DNA from: Sinohyriopsis cumingii
Taxonomy: Eukaryota; Mollusca; Bivalvia; Unionida; Unionidae
Reading direction: 5' to 3'
Length of the DNA: 64,000 bases
NCBI GenBank assembly: GCA_028554795.2
Contig: CM068842.1
Location: 51,949,574 to 52,013,573 of the forward strand
This document shows, one piece after another, positions 27,301 to 38,148 of the stretch; the first letter of the stretch is position 1; each line of letters opens with the position of its first letter. Under the pieces are notes generated by a model. That model was not told where the DNA came from, did not search any database, and saw only the letters and a list, made by a program, of their open reading frames with translations. The position numbers were made by a program, and so were the translations under genes.

Positions 27301-27551
27301 TAATAAATCTAATGTTAAACATAATCATCAAAGAAGGTTGATAACACTTCGTTTTCATTTATCCGATATCTCTCTATTCTTTCGTCCGTATTAGTCTTAA
27401 AGGAACATGCAGCCAAAGTGTTGAAGGTGTTGTCATTAGAGTTTGGTCTAAATAGAGAATTTCTAAGGTCTAATGTTTTGGCTTCCTCATTAGGAACTTC
27501 CAGTGCTTGTCTTTGTTATTCTAATTGAATGGTAAGATAACCCCATGTAGA

Positions 27552-27923
27552 GTGTGAATGAGTATGTGCGTGTGGGATGTGACGGTGTGTGGATGTGTCT
27601 GTGTGATTGTGTGTGTGTGTGTGTGATTTGGATTTTTAACGTAGCATTAACAATTTTTCAGTCATATCGCTACGATGACTGCAGTGTGGCAGTGTATAGT
27701 GATGTCTAGCACTGGGGCATCATGCCTCAGACATGTAGCATGATGTCCCACCTAGTCACATTAGGCTGACACAGGCCGACTAGTCCTAAAACTAACCTCG
27801 TAATGCTGAGCGTTAAGCGAGGCAGCTGTTAGTACCGTTTGGTATGACTCGGCCGAGGATCAAACCCAAGAACCCATTTGAGATGGACGCTCTAACCACT
27901 AGGCCACCGGAGCGGTCAAAAAA
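27552..27923 (-). mobile_element. tRNA-derived SINE, family S2, inside the old element
   Basis: This S2 copy has a long, irregular GT-rich tail (about 27552-27632). A perfect 10-bp target duplication, CCCATGTAGA, lies at 27542-27551 and 27924-27933. It inserted into element 1 after that element had settled, which gives a relative age. Confidence 0.92.
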
Positions 27924-27933
27924 CCCATGTAGA

Positions 27934-28734
27934 AGTAGACGCATGCACGAAAAAGAAATATAAAGAAATAATATATGGATTTATCGTCAACAAGTCGAAT
28001 GGCACCACTGAGGTGAAACCCATATCAGTAAATATTTCAAAGTTTTCTCCATCAATATTATTTACTTATTTATTTAGATATTTAGTCATATGGGGTTTCT
28101 AGGGAATTTAAATTGTTTCGATTATAATTGCATTTGCTGCAATGATCGAAAGTTTTAGTACATTTTTACTAGGTAGCAGACGATAATTTGAAAACCGAGC
28201 ACCACAGAAAACACACTTATAACCGAAATTTTTTAAATAATCTAGAAACCCTATATATTTATACACTATTATATGGTTGCTTTATTTTTTTTGTTACATA
28301 ACATTTCATATTAGATATACGATAAACTAGTATAAGCATTAATTATTACAGCAAACTGAAACCTGATGTTGATTATAATCTCACGGAAATATAGGCAAAA
28401 TCATTACCTTCACTGAAAGATGCTACAAGTTATGCTGGTGTTTCATATATATCAATTTTGAATCATTGTCTGGGGAAAATACAATATACTTATAGTGAAA
28501 TATATAAAACAAATTGGATGTTTTTTTATGAAAATGTAACTATAATATCAGGTTGGGATAAAAGACCAAAGTCACTTATCAAAGAGCTCATAGAAGATTT
28601 AAAAAAAAAACTGATCAAATACACACACCAATTATTAAACCAGAACCAGAGAAATATATTTTATTAAAGCTGATAAAAATTATTCGTCATGTTTATTGAG
28701 TGACATTCATGTTTAACCTGTCACATAAAAATTG
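27934..28734. other. Unassigned stretch within element 1
   Basis: AT-rich sequence with one plus-strand frame of 69 residues that I do not recognise. It may hold an unrecognisable part of the old element. Nothing further can be supported. Confidence 0.3.
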
Positions 28735-31700
28735 TATTGTCTTTATCGCCAATATTTCTAATCTTATATTGCCCATGAGAAAATGTATTAAGACCATCTG
28801 CTCAATATCGTTTGTCATTAAAATTACATAATCCTGATTTTATAACAAGATTTGTTTCAATCTTATGACAATTTGTTCGGACTGCCATCATCTCAACGTT
28901 GCTGACTGATCCTCTTAACGCAACTTCATAATCATCAAATCCTATCACCTTATTAACAACATTTTTATTCCTTTTGCTCGTTTCTAAACTTTCTCATCTG
29001 CTAATTTCAGACAATAAATTGTACTTCTTAGTCCGATAAACTGCAATGGAAACAACGTTAGTTTCATCGATAAACTTTCCTATCACTTTCTTGTTGTCGT
29101 CGCAATGAACTCCGCTGTTCTTCGGATAATCTAAAACAGTTCTCGAACGGTTCTTTAAGCCTATAAATTGCTTTATGCAAATCATCAACAAATAGTTGAT
29201 ACATTAGCGAATCGATGTATGTTAACAGCTATTCCGCACCAGGCAAAACCTTTTTTCACAAAATCATAATGGAACCAGCACATTAGCTACTTTGAATGTT
29301 CCAACACTGACATTCCAAGATAAATTGGCCTATTCAACTTTACGTTTGTCGTTCTTATGTAGACTGCTACCAGGTTTTCGTTACACATATTGATGCTTAC
29401 AAATATAGCACCTGCTACAACCTTATTTAGTCGTTAAACGTTATGAATGCCCTCAACATTATCACGCATTCTAACATTTTCAATTGTCTTGCCAAACACA
29501 CTATTGTTCATCAGTTTAAATCGCGTTTTCTTAAATTTGGTTGTAGCCACCGCTCGTCTACTAGTATTAGCATCAATATATCCTTTCAACCAATATGATT
29601 GTTTGAATTTTAAAACTCTACGAACCTTTCTTAGAACAATAATATGACAACCACTTGCTTCAGATGTTTATAAACACATTCCGCTCTTTGTTAAATAAAT
29701 TCGGAACTAGTTTGAAGACAATATATCTTACGATTTAATATCTTTGGTTGAGCTCGAGTTGCTCGGGAGATAATAGATCGTCATCTATCAACTTTGATTC
29801 TGTACAGAAGGGATACTCATTATGCTCTCTATGAAGTTCTGAAGGATGTCAATATCAACTTTAAAGAAATATCCAACATCATCAGGCAAGGTGTCTGTTT
29901 CTTTATAACACTGTTGGTCGCTGATCCACTTGAAATCACTACATGGCATAGGTTCCAACATCACATAACCATATAATTATTTAGAGTCATGATAAGTAAC
30001 AAAACTAGAGGTAATATTACGATCATAGTCTCTCATATATTTGTTGTTGGCTATTGCATGTTTCTTTATCACAACGCTTCCTCTACCTCTTATACCTTTC
30101 TCTGTGTTTTAGCAGGGCTTTCCACGACAATCCAGGTGTTCAGTAATACCAGGCTGGATCTATTCCATAGTTGTTAACGCTGACATCTCTGAAATTTTTG
30201 AAAAGGTCAGCTAGTAACAACACCTCTGTTACCAATTATAAATCATGATAATCGGTTCTGGCAATCAAACTCATTCCAAATCGTTATCAATAATATCTTT
30301 TATATTCAGCTTCTAGTAAAACGAATCTTTATAGGGTAAACCTGGTTCATCAAACTTATTCCAATCATCTAGGTACTCGTAAAGAAAAATTCCTTTTCTT
30401 TTTAATAAATTTCCTTGCTCACCGAAATGCTCTATCAAATTGTCAAAGTTGTTTTATCCTTTTACTAGCTCATCTAATGACGCCACCATAAAGGGTAAAC
30501 TATCAATAAACCACAACTTGTCACGTGACACCGACTTTCCAGTTCAGTTCTGGATGGAACTAATCTTATTATTGTTGTAGAGTTTAACACGACCAACAGC
30601 ATCATGATCACCAAAGGCTTCAACGATAATATGAGCATCATATCCTCTCAAATTGTGAAACACCACAGGAACAAAGTTAATCGCTTTATAATGTAAATTG
30701 CAGCTGTCATATGCTGGACTGCAGTACGTTCCAGCAAGATGACAATGATCTCTAACACGATCTTGTCCCAGCGTTTTATTGCAAATGTGACCTCTCTCTG
30801 TTGATTGAAACTCGTTTTTTTTGTTCTGGTGTCAGTGGTTTCATGCGAACTGTGTTTTCTAATTTTGTCATGATGTCATTGACTTCCCTGATCAGGTTTC
30901 TCAGTAACCACCTTGCTGGATCTCTTCCTATGTAATGTCTAACAGGCCGAGGTAGATCTTTATCAACAGCACAAACAACCTCATGAACAACACCGCAAGG
31001 AACATTTTCTTGTAGAAGATATATTAGGGTTATTGTAAACATCTGATACCGGGTGTTGAATAGATTCACAATCAGCATAAATAATTAACAGCGTTTGCAT
31101 ATTATGACTAATATTTATAAATCGAAATATCTTTTCATCTTCGCGTGGCAACGTGATTTTATGTACACTGGTACCATACTCACGATGACGATCTTGCACT
31201 TGCTGAGAAGTATATCCGTGTAAACACATGTAGCAGAATTATTTCTTTTTTGTGCTTGTTATATTGACCTCCAACTAACCCACTGAAATATTTAATCTAA
31301 ATACAATGTCATTTATAGAACAGTAAGTTTATAGTATTTTGTGATGATTTTTTACTTACATATCTCGGGTAAATTTAGGCACGGATAGATTGTGACTCAT
31401 CAACACCAAACACATTAATGCTCAAGTTGTTTTCTCTTCAAACCGTGGAATTTAATGTTCTGCAGCAGGAAAGGTTATTCCGCTGAGATCAAGTTTGTTA
31501 ACATGTTTAAAATAATTCGACACTCTACCAACATGGTCTTTGGAAGGAAACGACACGCTGAGAGCACTGCCCATTCAAAGCACATATCGTTTTTATTTTT
31601 AATGTTGATGCAGTACTTATAGTTTTTGATTCTATCAGGAAGCTCAACAAATGAACTACCCCTCAATTACCTATGCTACATAGTATGAAATAACACTTCT
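28735..31700 (-). pseudogene. DNA polymerase B remnant, element 1
   Basis: Fossil part on the minus strand. Recognisable family landmarks appear in order from right to left. An N-terminal block near 31475-31666 contains SSFVELPDRIKNYKYCINIK. An exonuclease-region block near 31050-31200 contains LIIYADCES. A palm-region block near 29435-29525 contains [17 protein letters not shown]-terminal block near 28995-29190 contains NKKVIGKF. These match the protein-primed type B polymerases of animal Polintons. It is broken in many places and cannot be functional. Confidence 0.85.
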
Positions 31701-32184
31701 AATATTGTCTGAAACCTCTAACCTGAACCTAATGCTGTATATTCGTCAATTTCTTCCAGATCTCAGATTGCACCTGACAATGATTTCAAATCTATTCCTA
31801 CTAATATCTCTCTCGAGTTTGCTGTAAAAGAAAAAGGATACGTACGTTCTTCGTTCTGCATGTCATCAACAATATAAAACTTAGACAGTATACTGCATCA
31901 TGACCTTCATTCCTTTATGCTTGCTAAGCTCACTCTGTACAACTGGTAGTATTGAACGATAGAAGTTTATAGCAGAAAAAATACCTCCGATAAAATGTAA
32001 TGATTATCAATCTGTCAAATCCTACAAATGCTGTTGTAATTTTTACTGTTTTCACTGAGCTTCTTTTTGCAATACCACTCAATGGCAACATCTATAATTT
32101 AAGGCTGATTGTTTCTCTAATTAAGTATAGCCTTAATTAGAGACTGAACGGTACTATAGTATAATGACTAAAAAAGAGCTCAGC

Positions 32185-33680
32185 GATCTTAAAACATCTG
32201 TCAGAGTACAAGAAATAGTCTAGCCTCATCCAAAATACGATCTGTATGCTGTAAATATCCTTGGTGTTGTGATTAATCTTAAAACTGAGAAACGTATTGG
32301 AGTAACAACTGCAACTGGTTATAAAATAAGGGTAAAAGAAACATGTACTACTGAGTATGCTGAAATGTGTATACATGATTTTATTTGGGCCTTGTGTGCG
32401 ATGATATTTCAGATGGAACTATAGTCTGACTCTACATCCCCGTTTGTTTGTAACCCCCCCCACACACACACACACACCGATTTCAGAAACGAGAACGTTT
32501 AATGTGATAAAGAGTGCACAGAACTAAGTCAATTGAATCATTGATTTATAATTTCTAACCTGACTGTGACCAGAATGGCACTAATGTTGGCATCCCCTGC
32601 ACCATTTCATGCTTAACGGACATTCCATACCAACACGGCGCCATATTGCGTACACTATAGGCTAGTCTATTTCCATCAGACAACATAATGCCGTAGTTCA
32701 TCCTGTTCGGCAACTGCTGAATAATTGCGTAAGTTACATAACGTTGAGAGTTTGGAATTATATCCATCTGCATACATGAACATAGAAATTAAACCGCTTG
32801 TTAAATCCACATGAAAAGCAAATTTGTAGTTGTCATTATTTTTCATTTGCTTAATTCGACATGGTAAATATCGGAAGCAGACGACTTATGTATGTACATC
32901 TGTAGTCGTAATACACCCCTTTGCTGAATATGGACTTGTCCAGAAACTGGAAATGGATCCGAGCATGTCCGTCGCTTACACTGAAAACTTCCGTTAAGCA
33001 TGAAACGCGCATAAGATGACGGTGTTAGGGCCACTCTACTCAGTCAGGTTAGAAACTATAAATCAATGAATGAATTGACTAAGTTCTTTGCACTTTTTTA
33101 TCACATTAAAGGTTTCCATTATTTAAATCGGTAGGCGGGTACAAACAAACGGGTTTGTATTATCAGACCATAGAGTTTATCATGTAAACTATCATGTTAC
33201 TGAAAATAATATTGCGAAGCTTGATCTGCAAGCTGAGGTTTGCAACATCATGTTTATGGTTTATGCGAAGCGAATGCTAGAGGTTTGATACGACACATTA
33301 TAACAAAGAAAGTTGTTTGAAATCTAAATAATGTTGGTTACCTGCAAGTAATGAGTTGTGGAACTAATACTAACTATGTAAACTATAAATTGCACCGTTT
33401 TGTACTTGAGGTGTTTTATGGACTTATTCCAAAAGGTTTAGTTAAAGATGTGAACGGTTTCAGAACCGACAATCGTCTTGAAAATTTAGATCTTGTGATA
33501 TACAAAGAAAACAGCAGGCGCAGTAACGCTGGAAATCATGATAATTTTAAAAATTTCAGACATGTGATATCAATCGACCTTGAGACAAAAGAATGAATGT
33601 CATTTCCTTCAATACAATCAGCGGCAAAACATATTAACATTAACCCGCAATCAGTCAAAGATGCCGCCGATAGCAGAACA
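32185..33680 (+). pseudogene. HNH endonuclease remnants, element 1
   Basis: Two plus-strand fragments (about 32185-32410 and 33180-33680) resemble the HNH endonuclease on the minus strand at 57467-57970. The first has a TTATGYKIRVKETC-like N-terminal block. The second has LHRFVLEVFYGLIPKGLV followed by NRLENLDLV, matching the HRFTYECFFGVIKDGLV...NNLSNLQ region. An inverted-repeat unit lies between them. They are decayed fossils. Confidence 0.6.
32421..33183. mobile_element. Inverted-repeat unit inserted between HNH remnants
   Basis: Imperfect inverted arms of about 140 bases (roughly 32421-32565 and 33043-33183) share GTCAGGTTAGAAA...TATAAATCAATGA, CACATTAAA and CAAACAAACGGG. The 480-bp centre has two minus-strand frames (32555-32773 and 32843-33034) whose product I do not recognise. 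It is probably a non-autonomous DNA transposon or a rearranged piece of the old element. Confidence 0.55.
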
Positions 33681-33899
33681 AAATCTTAAGTTTCAATGCG
33701 GTTCAACATTTGAATGCGCATTCATTATTGCAACTCTTAAATTATACCCGGACATAGAATCCGAATTAATTCTGCAGGTTTGATACAATAATGTGCGCAC
33801 ATCACATTTGCATTCCTCAACATAAATTATATCCTGCAAGTACAAGTGCATTCATTTCATTAGCTGTGAACAAAAGCTTAATTTTTCTCCATTTGCAAT

Positions 33900-34930
33900 G
33901 GCAAGAGTAACAGTAACTAGGTCCTCTGGTAGCGTACTGTCGAAATATTGTCTTACAACTTTTTCCCATTGCTCTACATTTAGGATGTCTACTCTGGCTT
34001 TGTATCTTATTGCAGTTATTTTTTAATAGTCAATTAGATAAATGTTGCTATTATAATGTCATTAATGAAACTATTAACTCATCTTTATCCTGATCTTGAC
34101 GAGATTTCTAAGCACTCCGGGAGCTTGAAGAAATACACCAAACAAACTTTGATATTAAAACTTATCTTTTTCCTGAACAAGAAGAAGAAACCGAAGAACA
34201 TATTTATATAGTTGTTAGATCTTTATCAACGACAGATACTTCTCCAGACTAATTTGGAGTAATACCTTTTTCAAACGTTTACTTCACTAATGAGATTCTA
34301 ACCTTATCACCGTTCTTAAACTTGTATCTGTTCTCGTTCGACAACATTGGATTTTTAAGAGCATCATTAGGTGTCATACCTTTTGTCGTATATCTCGTGT
34401 TATTGTACTATGATACAATCTACCTATTTGTTAGCATTTTTAGTTGTCAAATGCTTATATATCTGTTCTTCGAGCGTGCGATTAAACCGCTCAACAACAC
34501 CACTCTATCCCTCATTTCCTGTCACGTGTTTTTTAATATTTTATTCTTCCAGAAACATCTCAAATTGTTTATTTAAAAATATCTGTTCCACGGTCAGTCA
34601 AAATCTTATTAGGTTTTCTTTCCGTTGTTGCTATAATATCATGCAATGCATTTGTTATCGTTTTTCCTGTTTTACCGACAACATCCACACTGGAAGCATA
34701 TTTACTAAAAACATCAATAATGTTAAGCAGGTATCATTTGTTATCATTATCCTGAGCAACATTGTATATATCGGCAAATCTATTGCCGAAATATCATCAA
34801 TGGCGTTAGCGATGAACTTTCTCCTGAGACATTTAGTGTTAGGTCGGTGTAATTCCGACGCTAGCGCTAGGGATTCATTTTTAGTTCCGAGTCCTAATTT
34901 ATATTTTGCTTCAATAATAAACTGAACAAG
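33900..34930 (-). pseudogene. Retroviral-type integrase remnant, element 1
   Basis: Fossil part. The minus-strand translation near 34240-34400 contains KGMTPNDALKNP and GDKVRISF. These are typical of the C-terminal portion of Polinton rve integrases, with upstream core fragments including FIANAIDDISAIDLP. It is heavily decayed. Confidence 0.7.
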
Positions 34931-34949
34931 CCTTAGATAAAAGGTTTTC

Positions 34950-35330
34950 GCAGGCCACCACTTGGTTTCCTATCTCTTAGTTAATCAAACATCTTTTCAT
35001 CACATCCTGCTTTATCGTCTACGTAATTGCATTAATAGATGTCGTGTCTCATAGCAAATGCATCAACCTGATTATAAGCTGATTGTTCTGGTACAGGATG
35101 TCATTTTCATAACGCTGTTGATCAAACGGAATCCATGGTCCTGTATGCTTGTGTCCTGGCAGTGTCCAACCTCCCGTAGGTTTCTGCAGTTTATGAATAT
35201 ATAAACCTGATCAAACAAACAGTGCGATGGTTACAACGTTGACAGTATGTTACTATTTTGTCTTCTTCTATACAAATATGTCTATCAGAATCACAGTCGC
35301 AGTGGTACATTTATTTTGCTTGACATGATA
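34950..35330 (-). pseudogene. Phospholipase A2-type protein remnant, element 1
   Basis: Fossil part. Minus-strand translations carry a LPGHKHTGPW calcium-loop-like block and, a little downstream, an AMRHDIY block resembling the His-Asp catalytic motif of parvovirus-type PLA2 domains. Nearby Cys pairs (YCQRCNHRT) may be a zinc-ribbon start. The intact counterpart in this window is at 62647-63150. It is decayed. Confidence 0.5.
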
Positions 35331-35399
35331 AACTTTAATTGTCAATCAGATTTATTCTGCCTGAAAATGGACTGACGCTACCTCACCACCTAGTTGTTT

Positions 35400-35970
35400 C
35401 GTTCAGAAACATACTCTTTTGTACGCCACAAACAGCACAAATACTTTTCATCATTAATCTCTTATTTTATTTGTTTCTGCCGTGTTATCATTATTTTCTG
35501 TTCTGATTCTGCACTTGAGACAATACATCATCACTTTTATATTTGAGTGCTAGATAAAATTTAAATTAAAGTCCGTTCCAACCATAAATTATGGCCTTTT
35601 TATTATTTTGCAGCACTAGGTCTGGGTGTGACTGTGTGATAAATCTTTAACAACGGACGCTTTTGTCCATTTGTCTGATAAAAATAATACAATAATAATA
35701 ACAAGCTGCAGTTTCGATAGGCTGCAGCTGATAAGGAGGATAATTTATGTTTTGGTATTTTTATAAATGCACATGCTGCTTAATAATATATGTTGGCGAA
35801 AGGCCAGACTAATTAAAATAAGTGTTGTCTTTGCTACCCAATACGTACCTGAGCCATCATTTAAGTTTTGAGTATTAATAACACAACTTATAGCCCATGG
35901 CCTCATCGGAGACGCTAGCTCATCTTTAGGAGAAATTCCAGTAAATCCTTCTAGTCCATTCAGCTGGTCT
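35400..35970 (-). pseudogene. Adenain-like protease remnant, element 1
   Basis: Fossil part. Near 35800-35960 the minus strand contains NDGSGTYWVA. This matches the histidine-bearing GxGTHWVAY-type motif of adenovirus-like maturation proteases, with CVINTQNL just before it. The rest is poorly preserved. The counterpart in element 3 is at 51120-51553. Confidence 0.5.
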
Positions 35971-36046
35971 GCAATCCCAAATTACTAAGAGCGCATGTGG
36001 TCTGGTGATGCTAGATGTTTGTTCATGGAAGCATCATCTCCCTTCC

Positions 36047-36536
36047 CTAAGATGTTCGAATCCTGCTTGTTCCTGGAAGTTGAAGACCACGTCCTATTCC
36101 TAGCAGAATTGGAAATAGGCTTCCGGCTAATCCTGCTAGCAGTGGTCCTATGAATCCTCCCTGTCTAGTCGATTTCGACTTTGGTGCTTTCTTTTCTTTA
36201 GTTTTTGTATTTTTTGCCTTACCAGTCGCATTTTTGGCACTATTTCTCTTTTCTTTAGACAAAATTATATTGTTTGTTTGATTCCACAGCCAGGACGTTC
36301 GCGGGGACTCCGTCACCCGATACCGCTTTCTTTGTAGCACATGAAACTGCTCTTGATGCTGCAGCAAGACTTAGTGTTCCAAATACTGGAAGTATCTTTT
36401 TTACTAATTGTCTCTCGATAGTTGCTAATGCAGGCCCTAGAAAACGACCACGGATCGCTTGCGATATGGACATTGCACTAACGTGAGTAGTGAATGGGGC
36501 CACCCTAGGGACAATGGGACTTAGCATTAAAAACAC
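36047..36536 (-). pseudogene. Minor capsid-type protein remnant
   Basis: Minus-strand frames contain a Lys-rich segment followed by QGGFIGPLLAGLAGSLFPIL, then RGLQLPGTSR. This glycine/alanine/leucine-rich end resembles that of small virion proteins in animal Polintons; compare GGIFPLLAAIPALIAAAAPA in element 3. It is assigned to element 1 by orientation, but it could be an outlying piece of element 2. It is not intact. Confidence 0.5.
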
Positions 36537-36705
36537 CCCTGGGCCACTCTAGGGCCAATGGAAATTTAACATGGAGAAAAACGCTGGGCCACTCTAGGGA
36601 CAATGGGAATTTAACATAGAGTTTGGGCTTGTTTAGGGACAAGGGAAATTAACATGAGGAATAGAGTTTGGGCTTGTCTAGGGACAAGGGGAATTGAACA
36701 TGGGA
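36497..36705 (+). repeat. Five-copy subterminal-type tandem repeat
   Basis: Five diverged units of about 40-45 bp, each starting GGGCCACTCTAGGGACAATG or a variant, then an AATTTAACAT-like block. They lie just outside the gene-bearing part of element 2 and may be subterminal repeats of that element or of the junction. An A/T-homopolymer and (AAATTT)n stretch follows to about 36770. Confidence 0.75.
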
Positions 36706-36795
36706 TTTTTTTCTTTTTTTTAAAAAAAAAAAGTTTTTTTAAATTTAAATTTAAATTTAAATTTAAACAAGGGTAGGCAATGGAAAGGCTATCTC

Positions 36796-36829
36796 TTTTC
36801 GAGAAATATGGCTGGCCCTGAAAAGGGCC
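36796..36829 (-). promoter_or_regulatory. Histone-type 3' stem-loop with downstream element
   Basis: On the minus strand, GGCCCTTTTCAGGGCC (36829-36814) forms a perfect 6-bp stem with a 4-nt TTTC loop. This matches the consensus replication-dependent histone mRNA stem-loop, and it is preceded by CCCAAA. After six bases comes ATTTCTCGAAAA and then GAGA (36807-36792), a purine-rich block placed like a histone downstream element. It begins 24 bases past the stop of the short gene at 36854-37087. Confidence 0.85.
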
Positions 36830-36853
36830 TTTGGGTTTATGTTAATGTATCCA

Positions 36854-37087
36854 TTAACATAAAGGGCACCGCATTGGTCTTCTTCTTGTCCTTAGGCTGC
36901 GTCTCACTGTTGGTCCGTAAATCAGCACTCTTTTCAGGCATCCTTGTCTTTCAACGTAGATCCTACGTATCCACAGACTGGTGTTTGTCCTGTGGACAAC
37001 GGTCCACTTGGATCGGACATACATGGGTATGTCCGTCCGGAACATCATGGAAGACACAAGCGTAGAAGATTGCACATCGGTCCACAT
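36854..37087 (-). CDS. Short Arg-rich protein, element 2, unrecognised
   Basis: A 77-residue minus-strand frame with no family that I recognise. The start at 37087 is chosen because a TATAAATA box lies at 37139-37132, 52 bases upstream, matching the spacing of the other element genes. The frame ends just before the histone-type stem-loop. The product is rich in Arg (for example VRRSLRTRRRP), which may be real or may reflect a decayed gene. It diverges from the gene at 37307 and is not a histone by sequence. Confidence 0.4.
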   Translation of the reverse strand: MWTDVQSSTLVSSMMFRTDIPMYVRSKWTVVHRTNTSLWIRRIYVERQGCLKRVLIYGPTVRRSLRTRRRPMRCPLC

Positions 37088-37131
37088 CTTGAAGCGACGA
37101 GAACAAGTGAACCAATGCACTGAATTGCGCT

Positions 37132-37258
37132 TATTTATAGGTAGAGGTAGGATTGAAACGGATTGAGTTCATTCACCAATCCAAACACGCGTTACAAAAT
37201 TCAGTCAGCCCGCATCCAATCCGAAGAGATTAGTCTGTGACGTCAGTTGGTCTATATA
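37132..37258. promoter_or_regulatory. Divergent promoter with CCAAT, CRE and two TATA boxes
   Basis: The minus-strand TATAAATA (37139-37132) and plus-strand TATATA (37253-37258) face away from each other. Between them are two CCAAT motifs (about 37177 and 37216-37220) and a perfect TGACGTCA CRE palindrome at 37238-37245. Shared CCAAT-bearing promoters of this compact size are typical of divergent histone gene pairs. Function is inferred from motif content and spacing. Confidence 0.65.
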
Positions 37259-37306
37259 GATTCGCTAGCGCTTGTGTGCAGTCAATCTATGCGACAGTGA
37301 TTCAAC

Positions 37307-37858
37307 ATGACGGAAATTCAGAAAACGATCCATTGGGGTGCACCAGCAGGGGAGACAGCCCAAGGGAACCCGGACTTACTTTCAGAAGAGGTACATTGGG
37401 ATTTTGTGGATTTTCTTACCTCGCAAGAATTTGTTCCGGAACCTTCGTCATTACCGCAAGTGGAGAATTTTAGACAGAGACAGAAAGAAGAATTGGAGAA
37501 ATTTATGCAACGACAAAAGGAAGCGGAACAAGCTTTTCTCCTACAGCAACAGCAACAGCAACAAGAAGAGGTAAGAAAAAAACAACAGCAACAACAGCAA
37601 GAAGAAGTAGCAGCAAAGAAACAAGAGGGTGAAAATCAAACGGCTACGGTACTGTTGGACATTTTAGCGGAGTTAAGAAGTCTGAAACAAATGTATCAGA
37701 CTTCTTTATCACGACCGAAGAGAATACGACCTTCCCGAGCTAAACACGCCAACCCTGTGACTAAGCCTATCGTACCACCCTTAGTGATTTCAACCCAATC
37801 ATCAGAAGTAGGCCTTGGCCGTGGCAAAGGCTTAAGGCAGTTAAAGTTGATTGGTTAA
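37307..37858 (+). CDS. Gln-rich coiled-coil protein, element 2
   Basis: A 183-residue open frame. Residues 50-110 form a Gln/Glu/Lys-rich segment with strong coiled-coil character (runs of QQQQQ and EEVRKK). The C-terminal third is basic (SRPKRIRPSRAKHA) and could bind nucleic acid or capsid. I recognise no family. The start lies 54 bases after a TATATA box, and the stop lies 28 bases before a histone-type stem-loop. It forms a divergent pair with the gene at 36854-37087. It belongs to a virus-like element and the frame looks whole. Confidence 0.7.
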   Translation: MTEIQKTIHWGAPAGETAQGNPDLLSEEVHWDFVDFLTSQEFVPEPSSLPQVENFRQRQKEELEKFMQRQKEAEQAFLLQQQQQQQEEVRKKQQQQQQEEVAAKKQEGENQTATVLLDILAELRSLKQMYQTSLSRPKRIRPSRAKHANPVTKPIVPPLVISTQSSEVGLGRGKGLRQLKLIG

Positions 37859-37885
37859 ACTCACTCCTACACCATAAAGAAAAAA

Positions 37886-37919
37886 GGCCCTTTTCAGGGC
37901 CACCCACATTTCTCGAAAA
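37886..37919 (+). promoter_or_regulatory. Histone-type 3' stem-loop with downstream element
   Basis: GGCCCTTTTCAGGGCC (37886-37901) is preceded by AAAAAA and followed by ACCCA, as in metazoan histone mRNAs. Six bases later comes ATTTCTCGAAAA (37908-37919), identical in sequence and spacing to the block after the partner loop at 36796-36829. No AATAAA was noticed between the stop codon and the loop. Identity to the consensus is direct. Use by SLBP and U7 is inferred. Confidence 0.88.
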
Positions 37920-38148
37920 CAAATACAATTTCAATTTGCCAATAACTCAAATATAAACCCCACCCATTTTACCCTTATAGTACGTGTCTGTGTATGAGTG
38001 CGTGAGTGTAGCTTCTTATTTTAAAATCAAAACTCAAAGACACTTACCTTATATCATTCATGTATTCTTTTATCCATTTTTTACAATCCAATTCACAATT
38101 CACAACAGAACACTTTAAAAAGTTCGTACACTTCTTCTTTCTCCTTGT

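Larger units (their letters stand above)
26370..36500 (-). mobile_element. Old Polinton/Maverick-type element (element 1), heavily broken
   Basis: This is an ancient self-synthesising DNA element of the Polinton/Maverick group, reading mainly on the minus strand. Recognisable parts, right to left, are a minor capsid protein, adenain-like protease, PLA2-type protein, integrase, plus-strand HNH pieces, polymerase B and a double-jelly-roll capsid fragment. It is badly decayed, with dozens of breaks. It carries a later SINE (27552-27923) and an internal inverted-repeat unit (32421-33183), all of which point to great age. No terminal inverted repeats were found and both ends are approximate. Confidence 0.8.

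Noticed and set aside
30560-30600. SINE S1 tail-like GTTGTAGAGTTTAAC
   Set aside because: No SINE body follows; chance similarity within the polymerase remnant.
36796-37919. A host histone gene pair
   Set aside because: Architecture and stem-loops fit, but neither coding sequence shows a histone fold or motif, and the flanking genes are clearly those of element 2.
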